Positions 42,421-52,843 are shown, numbered from the stretch's first letter. The stretch is DNA of 64,000 bases from Amblyomma americanum (GCF_052857255.1 NC_135505.1:59563149-59627148); one strand, 5' to 3'. The notes: generated by a model not told the origin, from the letters alone. Made by a program: numbers and translations.

Positions 42421-42980
42421 CTCGCCGCGACCTAACAATGGGAGACATTTTGCCTGGTTGCGTAATAAGAATTAGAATAAAATCACAATTGTTATAGAAT
42501 CAGAATTGGAAAAGTTAATAAAGTGAAAGGATTTGAAATGAAAATAGGAATAGAATTACTTTTGGAATACATTGGCGGGCGAATGAAGAATGCTATCGCA
42601 TTTCGTCCGCATCAATTCTCCTCTGTCCCTATTCAAGTTTTTGTGCTCATCTCTTCATTCCTTGGACAGGAGCCATACTTCCGCCTTCTTGGTCGGGTGC
42701 AAGAGTGAGAGTTTTATGCACCAAAAGGCACCCTTAATTGTGCATATTTGTTGAAAGTGTAAATGGCATGAATGCCATGTATACTTACAGCGACAGCCAT
42801 GATTGTAGAATAAAAATGGAAAGTTGACGCAAAAAAACTGCAGCGCGCTTAAGCTGCGCCTTAATGGCATGACGAAATCGTGTTCATGAGTCTTCTTTGC
42901 GTATGGCTTCGTCTAGGTTCTGCCTATACGCCTATATTCTCTACTTTAGGTTCATAGATAGCTGGGAGTCCTCATACCAT
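42421..42980. other. Intergenic, nothing recognised
   Basis: AT-rich spacer between two SINEs with short frames only. Confidence 0.3.
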
Positions 42981-42984
42981 TCCT

Positions 42985-43300
42985 GGCGCAGTGGTGCTGC
43001 GGTTAAGTTATGTGCCACTGCTCCGGCAGGTGGCTTTTTCAAACACAGGCACATAGGGTTTCTCAATGCATGATTGAAGCACCCTACAGCCACCGGTGAG
43101 GCTTGTGAGATGCAAGTTGTACTTTTCAGGCAAACTCTTGCGACCAATCACTATTTTTACTGCCACTGGGGGCAGGTTATCGTTGTGTCACAAGGTTATG
43201 CCACTCAGAGCCACCGGTGTTTCGCTCCCAACGAAGACGCCAAAGACGTCGGATTTTTCGCAGGATGGTAGCGTTACCGCTACTGCGTTAAAAGACTAGA
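42985..43300 (+). repeat. tRNA-like-headed SINE copy
   Basis: The head starts GGCGCAGTGGTGCTGCGGTT at 42985, then GTGCCACTGCTCCGGCAGGTGG, TTTTTCAAACACAGGCACAT, and the body AGGCTTGTGAGATGCAAGTTGT near 43090-43115. The order matches 42110-42420 on the opposite strand. The sequence beyond 43130 diverges. Confidence 0.65.
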
Positions 43301-43309
43301 CCAAGGAGT

Positions 43310-44725
43310 AGACAAGAAAGTCAGAAAGTGAGAAGGAAGGGCGGAAAACATAGGCGAAAGCTGATGCGACGTCCTGTTCTAGGTCCGACTCACGGAATGT
43401 TTCGATGGTTGGCGCCACTCACTAAATTGGCTGACGATACGCCGATAGCTAAGAGAAATTCGACTTGTCTTTGTTCGCATTCACTGCTTGTTCTGCTACT
43501 AAAAATCTAATACTCTGCGGTGAACTGAGAAAATGATTGTACACTGCTCTGTTTGGAACGCGTGCCCAGTTTTTCTATATGACGCAACCTCTGAAGAGTT
43601 TGAGCGTGCGATCCTGGCCGCACATACGCACGCGGTTGTGGCCGTGCTTGTGCGAACGTGTGTCTTTTTCTGTGTGCTGTTTTTCTCCTGGCGTGAATTA
43701 AATGTTACTTAATAGGTGCTAACACCGGATTCATCTTTGGTTCTGTGCCCTTACCGTACTGTGTAGGAAAGCGCACTTGTATTCACACACTGGCATTCAC
43801 GAACATGAATGTCAGTGTGTGACCTAGAGTTCTCATGCAGTGCACACACAAGCATTCCATTAGCATTTTCGAACAGCCACAGTGTTTCTCTTTTTTCTCA
43901 TGCATTACTTACTATCTTGGTGCCGCTAACAGTAGTATTTCCGATCTCGTCACTGATGTGTATGGAGATGTAACTGGTGGCTTTGTTGTGAAGGTGCTCG
44001 CAAGCCCGCACACCTGGAAACAGACGCAGCACAGTATTTGAGAACAGCCTGTTGCATGGGCATCTAAATCTGTGTGCAGTGACTGAAGGGGAACATAAAA
44101 GGAGTTAATTTATCTTTTCTTCCTGTGTTCCGTTGATGTTTGCTACTTAGACGAAGTCAGCATATCTATGCTATCTATGCTTTCTTCGCGTTTCCTGATC
44201 CCAGCCTCAAAGCCATGGTGTGTAGAATGCACAATGATATTAACTAAAAAAAGTTGCCCTACGTGCAGTAGTAGGAAAGGGTAATGCGCTTGTTATGCAG
44301 TAATGAGCCGCTGTACTTTCGGGGACAAAAGTCTCCAGCACTCGTTACCGAGAACTGATGCTGATAGCTGTGATTAACCGCGGGCTGGAGACCACACTTG
44401 CCGAGATGAAAGTCGGACTTGGGTGTTGTGATGTGTACTAGTGATAGCAGATGATAGCTAACAAACATGGCAGCTATAAGCCAAAATCGCTCATTGCGCA
44501 TCCTGGAGCATTTTGCTCCGCATAGCACGTATCAGGCGTAAACCTCTAAGCGTCGCGGTAGTGTACTTATTACTGAATGCCACCTGGAGATTTGAATTTA
44601 TTCTATTTATTCTTTTCGAAAAAATTTAAATTCGTACTGGCTCTTGGTCATAAGGTCGAGTGCAATTATTAAAAACCAAATCGAATAATTTGCCAAGAGC
44701 TAATTTTCATTATTTGTTTTCGTTT
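43310..44725. other. Intergenic with a short perfect-looking hairpin
   Basis: No gene recognised. A 17-bp inverted repeat with a 6-base loop lies at 43783-43822 (see separate entry). The short frames 43328-43510, 43835-44041 and 44528-44259 show no motif. Confidence 0.3.
43783..43822. repeat. Stem-loop: 17-bp arms, 6-base loop
   Basis: The left arm TCACACACTGGCATTCA (43783-43799) and right arm TGAATGTCAGTGTGTGA (43806-43822) pair at 16 of 17 positions; the remaining pair is G-T. The loop is CGAACA. It could fold in RNA as a short hairpin, be a transposon footprint or be chance; the length is too short for a typical microRNA precursor. Confidence 0.75.
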
Positions 44726-44729
44726 TTAA

Positions 44730-45270
44730 AGGGCAACTGAAGAGGATTTAGGATTCGATGAGTTTAAAAGAGCCGAATGTGTGAAACATGCTGGTAAAGC
44801 CTGCGAAATAGTTTTGCCCTAGATTTTGAAATTGCGATGTAATCGACGAATAAAGTGGCGTCGGCGTTGAGACTTCGCTGCCGTCCACAGCGACGAGCAT
44901 AGGATGTTAATCACTGACATACGACAGCACTCCGTTTCCAGCGAATAAACAGTAGTTTCAAGAAAAAAAACCAACGCCATCGAGGGTGAACCTCACGAAG
45001 CATTGGTTGGCGGCATCGGACTACGCACAGCAGTATGCATGCGAAGGCAGCGGACGTCTGAAGTTCCGGCTGTGATGACGTCACAACGAGCTTCCTTCCA
45101 CTTGCCTATTGCATTGAGGAGAAGCCTGAACATGGTCGCGGTTTTTGATGGACGATTTCGTCACCATTATAAATGTAATGCGAAAATACTTTTCGCACTT
45201 CACCTAGATGCTGCGTTGATTCGAATTCTTGAATAACCTCGAACTTTCAGAAAATCCTTTCAGCTTCCCT
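44730..45270. mobile_element. Non-autonomous DNA transposon with TTAA target duplication
   Basis: The left end is TTAA (44726-44729) then AGGGCAACTGAAGAGGATTT. The right end reads AAAATCCTTTCAGCTTCCCT then TTAA (45271-45274). The inverted complement of the right end, AGGGAAGCTGAAAGGATTTT, matches the left end at about 17 of 20 bases. The 541-bp interior has no transposase, only short frames. TTAA duplications are characteristic of piggyBac-type transposases, but the terminal bases differ from the usual CCC-type piggyBac ends, so the family is left open. Confidence 0.7.
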
Positions 45271-45274
45271 TTAA

Positions 45275-46415
45275 AGGTTTTAGCAACACTTATTGGCTCT
45301 TACCTTTCCAGGGTAGGTGAATGCTATTGACTTCTTCGTCCTTGTATAAGCACTGAAAAATAACGACCACGTAATGAGTTTAAAAGAAAATCCCCTGAAA
45401 TTTAGTTGGGAAGACGGATGGCGTTGCTGGGACATATAGCATTGCTGGCTGTGAGAAAGCCTGCTAATCTTATTGCAGGAAAGAAATTACAAAAAAAGCA
45501 TTTGATGTTCTTTTTCTGTACACATATGCACACTTCACCACCTTCTGTGTTGATTTGAACAATCTTATGTAATTAAGCGGCATAAAAGCGGGCTCAGAGA
45601 CAAGGTGCATTTCCAACTTTTGCACTACGGTGTGCGATACTCATTGAATGGTTTTTTGAAACAAAAACAGACACACTGGCCAGTAATAAGGATCTTTCAC
45701 GTTTGGGCACCCATAATGGAGGCCTTTTTACGCAATAAAATCTTATGAACAAGGGCTCCTTGCGGGGCTTTGAAAAGTCAAGGATCTTTATTATAGTTCG
45801 GCGTGTCTGTTTTTTTTAACGTACCCAACTGGCGAGACTGTATTTAGTTGCACTCTGAAATTTATCATTGAATGGCTTCGGTATAGTGCGCTGCCAGATG
45901 CATTCAAGGATCGCGTACAAGTCTCGAAGGCATGGTACAAGCAATATACAGATGCAAGCCCTTTTAAACATAAACGCCAAAAATTATAATGTCCAAAATT
46001 ATAACCCTTCAAGGCAGTCTACCTTTTTTTAATAGCTCGTCAGCCAACTTCGGCTTGTTCTCCGGCATGTTCTGTTGCAAACTGCTTTGGAAGCTCCAGC
46101 CTTTATTCCAGACCCTAATCTGGTAAAATATCCAAAGACGAGAATCTCCGCAAACTATAGCAACATCATTATCCCGCCACAACACATGAATATTTATACG
46201 TGCTTCACCTCACACATTGTTTGCATTGGTGGAAGGGGGAGGAGGGTGGAGGGGGCCGGGAGCAGCTCGAGCTACCTCAATGATTCAGGACGGCATATTC
46301 TTCACAAATGTGTTCTTCCGCAAGTGACCTTCCCACTGGTGGCTCATTGCGACAGATATAAAAAGTACCAGCATACAGGTGCTTGATCTTGGCAGCAGTT
46401 TGCACTTGTTGTCTT
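45275..46415. other. Intergenic with a G-rich run
   Basis: No gene or repeat recognised. A G-rich run at 46231-46260 has four G-tracts of three or more with short loops, compatible with a G-quadruplex. The frames 46012-45791 (minus) and 46075-46386 (plus) show no motif. Confidence 0.25.
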
Positions 46416-46419
46416 TTTG

Positions 46420-46560
46420 TTTGTCTTTTGGCCGGGGCTGCTTGTGCATGACCGCCCGTAGGGGTTCGGGTCTCAAGTCCCACCGGTCGCTGTGTTTGAA
46501 AAATTCACCTGCCGGAGCAGTGGCGCATCGCTTAACCGCTGCCCGAAATCGCGAGTAGTG
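46420..46560 (-). repeat. tRNA-like-headed SINE, head-only copy
   Basis: The minus strand reads CGGGCAGCGGTTAAGCGATG, CGCCACTGCTCCGGCAGGTG, TTTTTCAAACACAGCGACCG then GTGGGACTTGAGACCCGA. It matches the head plus first body block of the copies at 42110-42420 and 42985-43300. The body is cut short near 46420. Confidence 0.6.
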
Positions 46561-47155
46561 GCATGATGACTGCTGCGATCTATGACCCTATGAAGGCGAA
46601 GTATTTGCTCGGGACATATGTGCTATGCTATTACATTGTACTTTAAGGAAAGGTTAGGCGTCGTCCGAGGTCTTTATTTGTCTTGGCTCTGGTTACATGA
46701 AACAACTCTACTTTCCACATCACTGAAAACCAGTTAAGAGAATAACAATATACTATGTTGTTTCAATGAATAACCCCGACTACTGCAAAACAATATTTGT
46801 TGCAGATATCTAAAAATGTTCATATCAGAATTTCAGTCACACGCATGTTGCTACTACTTCACTGCCCCCATTCCACATGACGAAATGATCCTCATAATTT
46901 TCGTCATGAGCGTCGCCAGCTTGATTACATCCACTGCTGGAGAAACTAACCTGCCATTGGCCACAAAAGATGTTCAGCGCTGTTTCCCATCTCCCTCATT
47001 TTTCCTTAAATCTGCTCGCGCTGCTGAAATATTATCCAATACCAACTAGCTCGACAGCTTCTGTATTGGCCCAAATTCAAGTCTCGCCAGGAAGGTGAGG
47101 ACACCCTATTTCGGCATTTCTACATTTTCAGCTCACCGCCGCCCCACCCCCATTC
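46561..47155. other. Intergenic, nothing recognised
   Basis: A plus-strand frame (46816-47049) contains a hydrophobic segment but no motif. Nothing else. Confidence 0.25.
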
Positions 47156-47159
47156 CCCC

Positions 47160-47290
47160 ATGACTATCTGTCATCTCTGTCTATGCTTCTTTCCTGTGGA
47201 ATCTGCTCCATTATTCTAAGGTAATCATCGGTTACCTTTCCTTCATATTAGGGGTGCTGCTCATGTCGATATCCTCTCTCCGACTTAAGC
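47160..47290 (-). repeat. Possible highly diverged RTE 3' fragment
   Basis: As read on plus, TGGAATCTGCTCCATTATTC, AAGGTAATCATCGGTTACCT and TTCATATTAGGGGTGCTGC line up with the RTE words TGGAATCCACTCCGTTACC, AGCGGTTATCTTG and TTCGCATTA...GCCCTGCCC at 34525-34580 and 50205-50270. Similarity is partial, so the call is tentative. Confidence 0.4.
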
Positions 47291-47805
47291 TACGATATCA
47301 CCACTAACTGCTATTTGTTTCTTTACCAATTCTGTTCTCTTCAGCATAGTAAAGGACACCCCAGCCATTTCCTTTGATGCACTGTCTTCAACTTGAAGCT
47401 TTAGCCTCTTGGTTGGTCTCCAGAATTTTCTGCCCGCCGTGGGAGTTTCCGGCACAACACAGCGCACCTCTCATCTGTTGACACAGTGTTGCGTTGCTCA
47501 GAGCAGCCCGTAAAATTTTTCTCGGGGCTAAAGCAGAGGCTTCTGCGCTCTCAAATTAGGCACAAAGGTGGCATGAGACGTTAGTTTGATGCGACAGCTT
47601 TTTTTTACTCCTTTCGCCAATATCGCCTTGGTGCGTTGTCTGTTACTCTACTTCCCCTACGCCTCCAGGTGCATGCTCGGCACTAGCAACGAAAAAAATT
47701 AGCCGAGCTTTAAATGCGCTTAAACCAATGTGCGATGCCGAAAGCACGGTGACGTAAATGTCGACGCCAAAGTCTACCATAGGAACGAGATGACGCAAAT
47801 CTCAA
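47291..47805. other. Intergenic, nothing recognised
   Basis: Short frames only. No motif or repeat family identified. Confidence 0.25.
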
Positions 47806-47809
47806 AGCT

Positions 47810-48065
47810 GCGATCGAATCCGACAGCGGCGGCCGCTCTTCGATGAAGATGAAACACAAAACCACCCGTGTTCTGTGCGATGTCAGTGCACGTTAAAGAT
47901 CCTCAGGTGTTCAAAATTATTCCGGAGCCCTCCACGACGCACCTCTTTCTTGCTGTCTTCTTTCAGTCCCTCGTCTATCTCTTCCCTTACGGTACGGTTC
48001 AGGTGTCCGCCGAGATGAAAGACAGATACTGCGCCATTTCTTTGCCCCCAAAACTAATTTTCTGT
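47810..48065 (+). repeat. Ruka-like SINE, 5'-truncated
   Basis: It begins in the B-box region (GATCGAATCCGACAGCGGCG), then GATGAAGATGAAACAC, GATGTCAGTGCACGTTAAAG, ATTATTCCGGAGCCCTCCAC, TCTATCTCTTCCCTTACGG and ACTGCGCCATTTCTTTGCCC. The blocks match in order the copies at 49323-49571 and 49672-49985. The A-box end is missing. Confidence 0.75.
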
Positions 48066-48100
48066 TTTTCAACTACTTTTTCGTGGATGGCCCGGACGAG

Positions 48101-48590
48101 ATTTTTGGAAATTACCCAGTTCAAATCTGGAGGTCGCCACCATATCTGGCATGCTCGATTACGGTTGGACGTCGAGTTTGGTCAAAATCGGCCAGGGTCA
48201 AACTTCTAGGGTCCCCCGGGCCAATACTTTGGAAATGACTCAGGCCAAAACTAGAGGTCACCATCGCGTCGAGCATAGCCAGGTATGGTTAGACATTGAT
48301 TTTGGTCCAAATCACCAAGGTCAAATATTGAGGGGGTGCCGGCCAAATTGTGGCAACAGCCCGGAACAGATTGAAGGTCGCATCGTGCCGGGCACGCTCA
48401 GTCATGATTGGACATCGATTTTGCTCTAAATCGTTCAAAATAAAATTTCAACGGCCGCCCAAGCAAAATTTTTGGAAAGACCCGGGCCAAATTTGGAGGT
48501 TGCCATCGTGTCGGGTACGGTCACTTATGGTTTGACATCGATTTTGGTTCAAATCGACGAAGGCGAAATTTCAGGGTGGCTTGGGTCCAA
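48101..48590. repeat. Minisatellite, four 122-bp units
   Basis: The units start at 48101, 48223, 48346 and 48468 (spacing 122, 123, 122), each with TTTGGAAA- or GTGGCAAC-type starts. They continue with GGCCAAA-type sequence, GAGGTCGCCATCGTG, GGTTGGACATCGATTTTGGT, CCAAATCG and GGGCCAA. Units differ from each other at many positions, so it is an old array. It abuts a SINE end at 48065. No coding function is implied, though frames run through it. Confidence 0.8.
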
Positions 48591-49140
48591 TTTTTGCCGC
48601 TGGTGTCAGAGTGGCCATGGCAATGAGCGATGCAGAGGCAAAATTTCTGCTCGGCTCTGGCGACCGCATGAGTCTTTTCGCACTAAAAGTACCAGCTGAT
48701 AGGTACCCTTCGTCCGCGCAGATCGTCTCTCTCGCTGCGAGAACAAGTGAGATCTCCGGGTTGCATCCTGATTGCTTGTCATGCGCCGACATCGTGATCA
48801 CCGCTTTCGTATAGCTCTCGTGGCGTTCCAGCTCAATTCGCCTCCTGCTTTCGAAGCGTTCAGAAGTACGTAAGGTCGGCCTTCGTTAATGCAATATCAT
48901 CTCGCAAGAGCACAGACGCTACGTAAGCAAACCCTCGCGCTAAGCGACCACAACATCAATGGCTTGGACGCTTCCACCAATGCGAGAGACAAGATCTTTC
49001 TTGCCTAGAGCTATGCCGGGGCCACGACCTGACGCTGTTGCATATTTCTCGAATCATATTCTACGACCGCCTGGAAATATTTTGTATTAAACTTCATTTT
49101 GTCTGTTTGGGTACTTGTCACATTCGGTTACATTTTTTAG
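48591..49140. other. Flank with a short protein-like open frame
   Basis: Plus-strand 48581-48814 encodes a 77-residue frame whose second half (VPADRYPSSAQIVSLAARTS) looks protein-like, but no family is recognised and an antisense frame overlaps it. The remainder to 49140 shows no motif. Confidence 0.2.
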
Positions 49141-49660
49141 GAAGTTCGCAGAGCAGGCAGCGATGCCAGACAAAGAAAAACACTTTCACACAGCTCTACA
49201 GCCAGTGGCACAAAAAAAGGTAACTGCATTTAATATGAAGTATGCACTTCAAGCAGCCATGCCTGACAAAGAAAGACGCTTTCACAACAGCTCTACCACC
49301 AGTGGCACAAAAACGGTAACTGCCGCGGCGGCTGCGTTTTTATAAAGGCAAAACGCTAAGGCAACCCGTGTGCTGTGCGATGTCAGTGCATGTTAAAGAT
49401 CCCTAGGCGGTCGACATTATTCCGGAGCCCTCCACTACGGCACCCTTTCTTCCTTTCTTCTTTCACTCCCTCTTTTATCTCTCCTCTTACGGCGCGGCTC
49501 AGGTGTCCAACGATATATGAGACAGATACTGCGCCATTTCCATTCCCCAAAAACCAATTATTATTTAATAGGAAGTTCGCACTGCAAGCAGCGATGCCAG
49601 ACAAAGAAAGACGTTTTCACAACAGCTCTATCGGCAGTGCCACAAAAGTGTTAACTGTAG
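49141..49660. repeat. Three copies of a ~90-bp unit, two of them followed by a SINE
   Basis: Copies start at 49141, 49237 and 49572 with GAAGTTCGC or GAAGTATGC. Each continues CAGCGATGCCAGACAAAGAAA, TTTCACA-type and AGCTCTA words, a GTGGCACAAAA- or GTGCCACAAAA-type word and a TAACTG end. The second and third copies are each followed by a Ruka-like SINE (49323 and 49672). This suggests duplication of a unit that already contained a SINE. Confidence 0.75.
49323..49571 (+). repeat. Ruka-like SINE, 5'-truncated, second in cluster
   Basis: It starts GCCGCGGCGGCTGCGTTTTT, then AAACGCTAAGGC, GATGTCAGTGCATGTTAAAG, GATCCCTAGGCGGTCG, ATTATTCCGGAGCCCTCCAC and GATATATGAGACAGATACTGC to an A-rich end. The tRNA head is missing from the left. 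It is nested within the array of ~90-bp units. Confidence 0.75.
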
Positions 49661-49671
49661 TCTTTAGGTTT

Positions 49672-49985
49672 ACCCGCTGCGATGGCTCAGTGGTTAGAGC
49701 GCTCGGCTACTGCTCCGCAGTTCCCGGGTTCGAACCCGACCGCGGCGGCCGCATTTCGATGGAGGCGAAACGCTAAGGCGCCCCTGTGTTGTCCGATGTC
49801 AGGGCAGGTTAAAGGTCCCCAGGTGGTCTAAGTTATTCCGGAGCCCTCCGCCACGGTACCTCCTCCTTCCTTTCTTCTTTCACTCCCTTGTTTATCTCTT
49901 CCCTTAATGCGCGGTTCAAGGTGTCGGCCGATATATGAGACAGATACTGCGCCATTTCCATTCCCCAAAACGCAATTGTCTATTT
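49672..49985 (+). repeat. Ruka-like SINE with an intact tRNA-like head
   Basis: The head has A-box-like GCGATGGCTCAGTGGTTAGA (49679-49698) and B-box-like GGGTTCGAACCC (49728-49739), with GCGGCGGCCGCATTTCGATG after it, then the conserved tail blocks (GATGTCAGGGCAGGTTAAAG, ATTATTCCGGAGCCCTCCGC, GATATATGAGACAGATACTGC). The internal promoter for RNA polymerase III looks intact by eye. It is the best-preserved head in the window. Confidence 0.85.
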
Positions 49986-50037
49986 TGAACCTTTAGCCCA
50001 AAAATGTAGCATCGAAGGATTGGTTGTTTCGCTTAAG

Positions 50038-50760
50038 TTATCATCATTATCATCAGACTGACTAAACCCAGAGCGAGTTAAAGGCCTCTCCCATGTCTCT
50101 CCAATTAACCCTGTCCTTTGCGAGCTGCGCCCACTCTATGCCCGCAAACTTCTTAATCTCATCCGCCCACCTAATTTTCCGCCGTCCCCTGCTACGCTCG
50201 TCTTCTCTTGGAATCCACTCCGTTACCCTTAAAGACTAGCGGTTATCCTGTCTTCGCATTATGTGCCCTGCCCAAGCCGATTTCTTCCTCTTGATTTCGA
50301 CTAGGATGTCATTACCCGCGTTCGTTCCTTCATCCACTCTGCCCACTTCCGGTCTCTTAAGGTTAAATCTATTATTTTTCTTCCCGCAGCTCGCTGCGTT
50401 GTCCTTAACTTAACTGAACCATTTTCGTTGGCCTCCATGTTTCTGCCCGAAGATGAGTACCGGTAAGATAGAATTGTTTTACACTTTTGTCTTGAGGGAT
50501 ATTAGTAAACTGACATTCATTACCTGAGAGAACCTGCTATATGCGCTCCACGCCATTCTTATCCTTCTAGCTATTTCCCTCTCAAGATCCAGATCAGCTG
50601 TCACTACCTGCCCTATGTAGACGTATTCCTTTAACACTTGTAGCACCTCGCTTCCAATTGCAAACTGCCGTTGCCTTGCTAGACTCTTGAACATTCTATG
50701 AACAAACCAATCAGCAGCAAAATGCAACCTAAATATTAATTTCATTGACTTGGCGAACTG
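50038..50760 (-). mobile_element. RTE-like LINE 3' part, 5'-truncated
   Basis: The 3' tail is TGATGATAATGATGA-type (50038-50055 as read on plus). On the minus strand, 50745-50479 is open for 88 codons: SLARQRQFAIGSEVLQVLKE, then YIGQVVTADL, REIARRIRMAWSAYSRFSQV and SLLISLKTKV. The remaining blocks in broken frames (FNLKRPEVGRV, DILVEIKRKKSAW, AGHIMRRQDNR) follow to the tail. It matches the plus-strand copy at 39870-40550. Confidence 0.8.
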
Positions 50761-50824
50761 AGAGTACCTCCGCTTCCGATACTTTTATATCAGCCATTAT
50801 AACAGGCCACGTTGATGCTGTGTA

Positions 50825-50848
50825 CAGTCAAATCCCGTTACAACGAAC
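50825..50848. repeat. Left terminal inverted repeat of the Tigger-like element
   Basis: The left repeat reads CAGTCAAATCCCGTTACAAC followed by GAAC. It matches the inverse complement of 53015-53038 with one difference. A TA precedes it. Confidence 0.85.
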
Positions 50849-51334
50849 ACCACATTAACGAACATTTCAGATTAACGAACTTTTAAGAAATCCCACGCCG
50901 ACTGCTTATAGTTTCAAATGTAAAAATATTTCACTACTACGAACTTCAGAATAACGAACATTTGAGAATAACGATCGTTATTTAATTTCCATGTCATCTT
51001 AACAACACCTCAGTACTACGAACTCTTATCCCAAAATGCGAGGATTCTTAGATTTCAGTGTATCCGTCACGGCAGCCGGAGCTCCAAGCTAGCACACGAC
51101 GCAGCGCGAAGAGCAGGCGCCTTGCAACTTGCTTCCCGCAAAAACCTGAGATGGCGCGGGAGGAGAAACATGCGGGCGGAGACTTTTTTTTTCCTTCTCC
51201 GTTGCGGTACGCATCACGTTTTTCTTGCTTGTTTTTTCAGTTGTTCGCGTGCTGTCACCCGTGTCAGGCCTGTCCATCTTGTTTTTCTTCTGGTTTTTAT
51301 TGTGTTCGAAGTGCGTGCCGGCGATCGCGTTGCC

Positions 51335-52843
51335 ATGAGCTCAACAACTCCAACCACGCGGAAGAAGCGAAAGCAGTTTTCTTTGAGTGAGAAAGTAGGC
51401 ATTCTTCGCGAGATAGAAGACGGCAAGAAGCAATCCGTCGTGGCTAAAGAACGTGGAGTGGCGCGGTCGACGATCGCCACGATTCTCAAAGATAAAGAGA
51501 AAATCTTTAGGCAGCAGCAAGAATCTCAGCTTACCCCATCAAGGAAGCGACTGCGGCTTGGCGATTTCCAGAATATTGACGCAGCAGTGCTGACTTGGTT
51601 TAAAGACGTGAGAGCACAGAATGTGCCCATGTCAGGCCCAATGCTGCAGGAGAAGGCGCGGCAGTTCGCTGCAATTTTTGAGGTTACCGGCTTCGAAGCG
51701 TCATCTGGCTGGCTCCACCGTTTTCGCCAACGAAACGGCGTAACCTGGCAGTCTGTGTCTGGCGAGGAGAAGGCAGCAGATGAAGCAGCAGCAGCCACGT
51801 GGAGGGAGGAAAGCTTCCACGAAATGGTCAAGTCTTACGCAGCAGCTAATGTTTTTAATGCAGACGAGACTGCCTGCTTTTATCAGCTGCTCCTGGACAA
51901 GACAATGCAGTTTAAAGGAGAACAGTGCAGAGGCGGCAAAAAGTCGAAGCTTCGCGTCACCGTGCTGTATTGCTGCAATGCAGATGTCACTGAAAAGTTG
52001 AAGCCTCTGGTGATCGGGAGGTTTTCGAAGCCGCGCTGCATGAAAAATGTAGTGTCGCTGCCGTGCCATTATAGGGCGAATCAGCGTGCCTGGATGACCC
52101 GCGAGCTCTTTTCCGAGTGGCTGCTGACGGTAAACGAGAAGATGAGGAAGGAGGGGAGGCACATTTTGATGATTGTCGACAATTGCTCGGCGCACATTGT
52201 CAACATACGGCTCACGAATGTGCGTCTCGAGTATCTGCCGCCGAACTGCACGTCAGTACTTCAGCCACTGGACCAAGGAATAATAAGGAGCGTGAAGTCG
52301 CACTTCCGGAAGCGCCTTGTTCAGCAGCTGCTCATCAACCTGCGCCTGCAGCGCTCGACAGCCATCAACGTCCTACAGGCTGCGGAAATGCTGACAGGCG
52401 CATGGTGGAGCGTCACGTCCACCACCATCCAAAACTGCTGGAAGAAGGCCGGCCTGACGATCACAGATGGCCAACCACAAACCGATGAACCGGCAGCGGA
52501 GGACAGTTCGAGCGAGCTTTGGAGCGAGGTGGCCCAGCAGCTAGCCGTCGATCCTTCAGTCACATTTGACGACTATGTCCAGTGTGACGAGGCGACGTGG
52601 ACCTCAGCGGAGCTTACCACTGGTGACATACTGCAGAGCGTCCAGGGCACGGCGACTCAAGATGAGGAATGCAGCGACGACATGGACGATGACGTTACGG
52701 CAGCACCCGAAGACCGCGACGAGTCCGTGTCGGCCACAGATGCGTTGGACTGCTTGCGAAAACTCCGCATATTTATAGCCAAAAGCGGCACAGCGACCGA
52801 AGGCGTGCATAAGAATGCGGACGGTCTGGACTATTTCAAATAA
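51335..52843 (+). CDS. Tigger/pogo-like transposase, 502 aa, uninterrupted
   Basis: I choose the ATG at 51335 (context GCCATGAGC) over the upstream in-frame start at 51122, whose product would begin with an unlikely hydrophobic stretch. Residues about 10-60 form a CENP-B/Psq-type helix-turn-helix (KKRKQFSLSEKVGILREIED, then GVARSTIATILKDK). Residues about 75-140 form a second HTH of the CENP-B type (LQEKARQFAA, SGWLHRFRQRNGV). The DDE domain has catalytic Asp at 177 (NADET), 282 (VDNCSAH) and 313 (QPLDQGI), with 30 residues between the last two, as usual in Tigger/pogo. An acidic tail follows. AATAAA overlaps the stop. It binds its terminal repeats and cuts and pastes the element at TA sites. 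No frameshift is seen; activity is not proven. Confidence 0.9.
   Translation: MSSTTPTTRKKRKQFSLSEKVGILREIEDGKKQSVVAKERGVARSTIATILKDKEKIFRQQQESQLTPSRKRLRLGDFQNIDAAVLTWFKDVRAQNVPMSGPMLQEKARQFAAIFEVTGFEASSGWLHRFRQRNGVTWQSVSGEEKAADEAAAATWREESFHEMVKSYAAANVFNADETACFYQLLLDKTMQFKGEQCRGGKKSKLRVTVLYCCNADVTEKLKPLVIGRFSKPRCMKNVVSLPCHYRANQRAWMTRELFSEWLLTVNEKMRKEGRHILMIVDNCSAHIVNIRLTNVRLEYLPPNCTSVLQPLDQGIIRSVKSHFRKRLVQQLLINLRLQRSTAINVLQAAEMLTGAWWSVTSTTIQNCWKKAGLTITDGQPQTDEPAAEDSSSELWSEVAQQLAVDPSVTFDDYVQCDEATWTSAELTTGDILQSVQGTATQDEECSDDMDDDVTAAPEDRDESVSATDALDCLRKLRIFIAKSGTATEGVHKNADGLDYFK

Noticed and set aside
49672..49745. Functional tRNA gene on the plus strand
   Set aside because: The head is followed by the conserved SINE tail blocks seen in three other copies.
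51122..51334. N-terminal extension of the Tigger transposase frame (71 codons upstream of the chosen start)
   Set aside because: It is hydrophobic and cysteine-rich, unlike any transposase N-terminus; the HTH domain begins a few residues after the ATG at 51335, which has the better start context.
51701..52195. Minus-strand 164-aa frame inside the Tigger transposase
   Set aside because: It is antisense to the catalytic domain, which carries all conserved motifs on plus.
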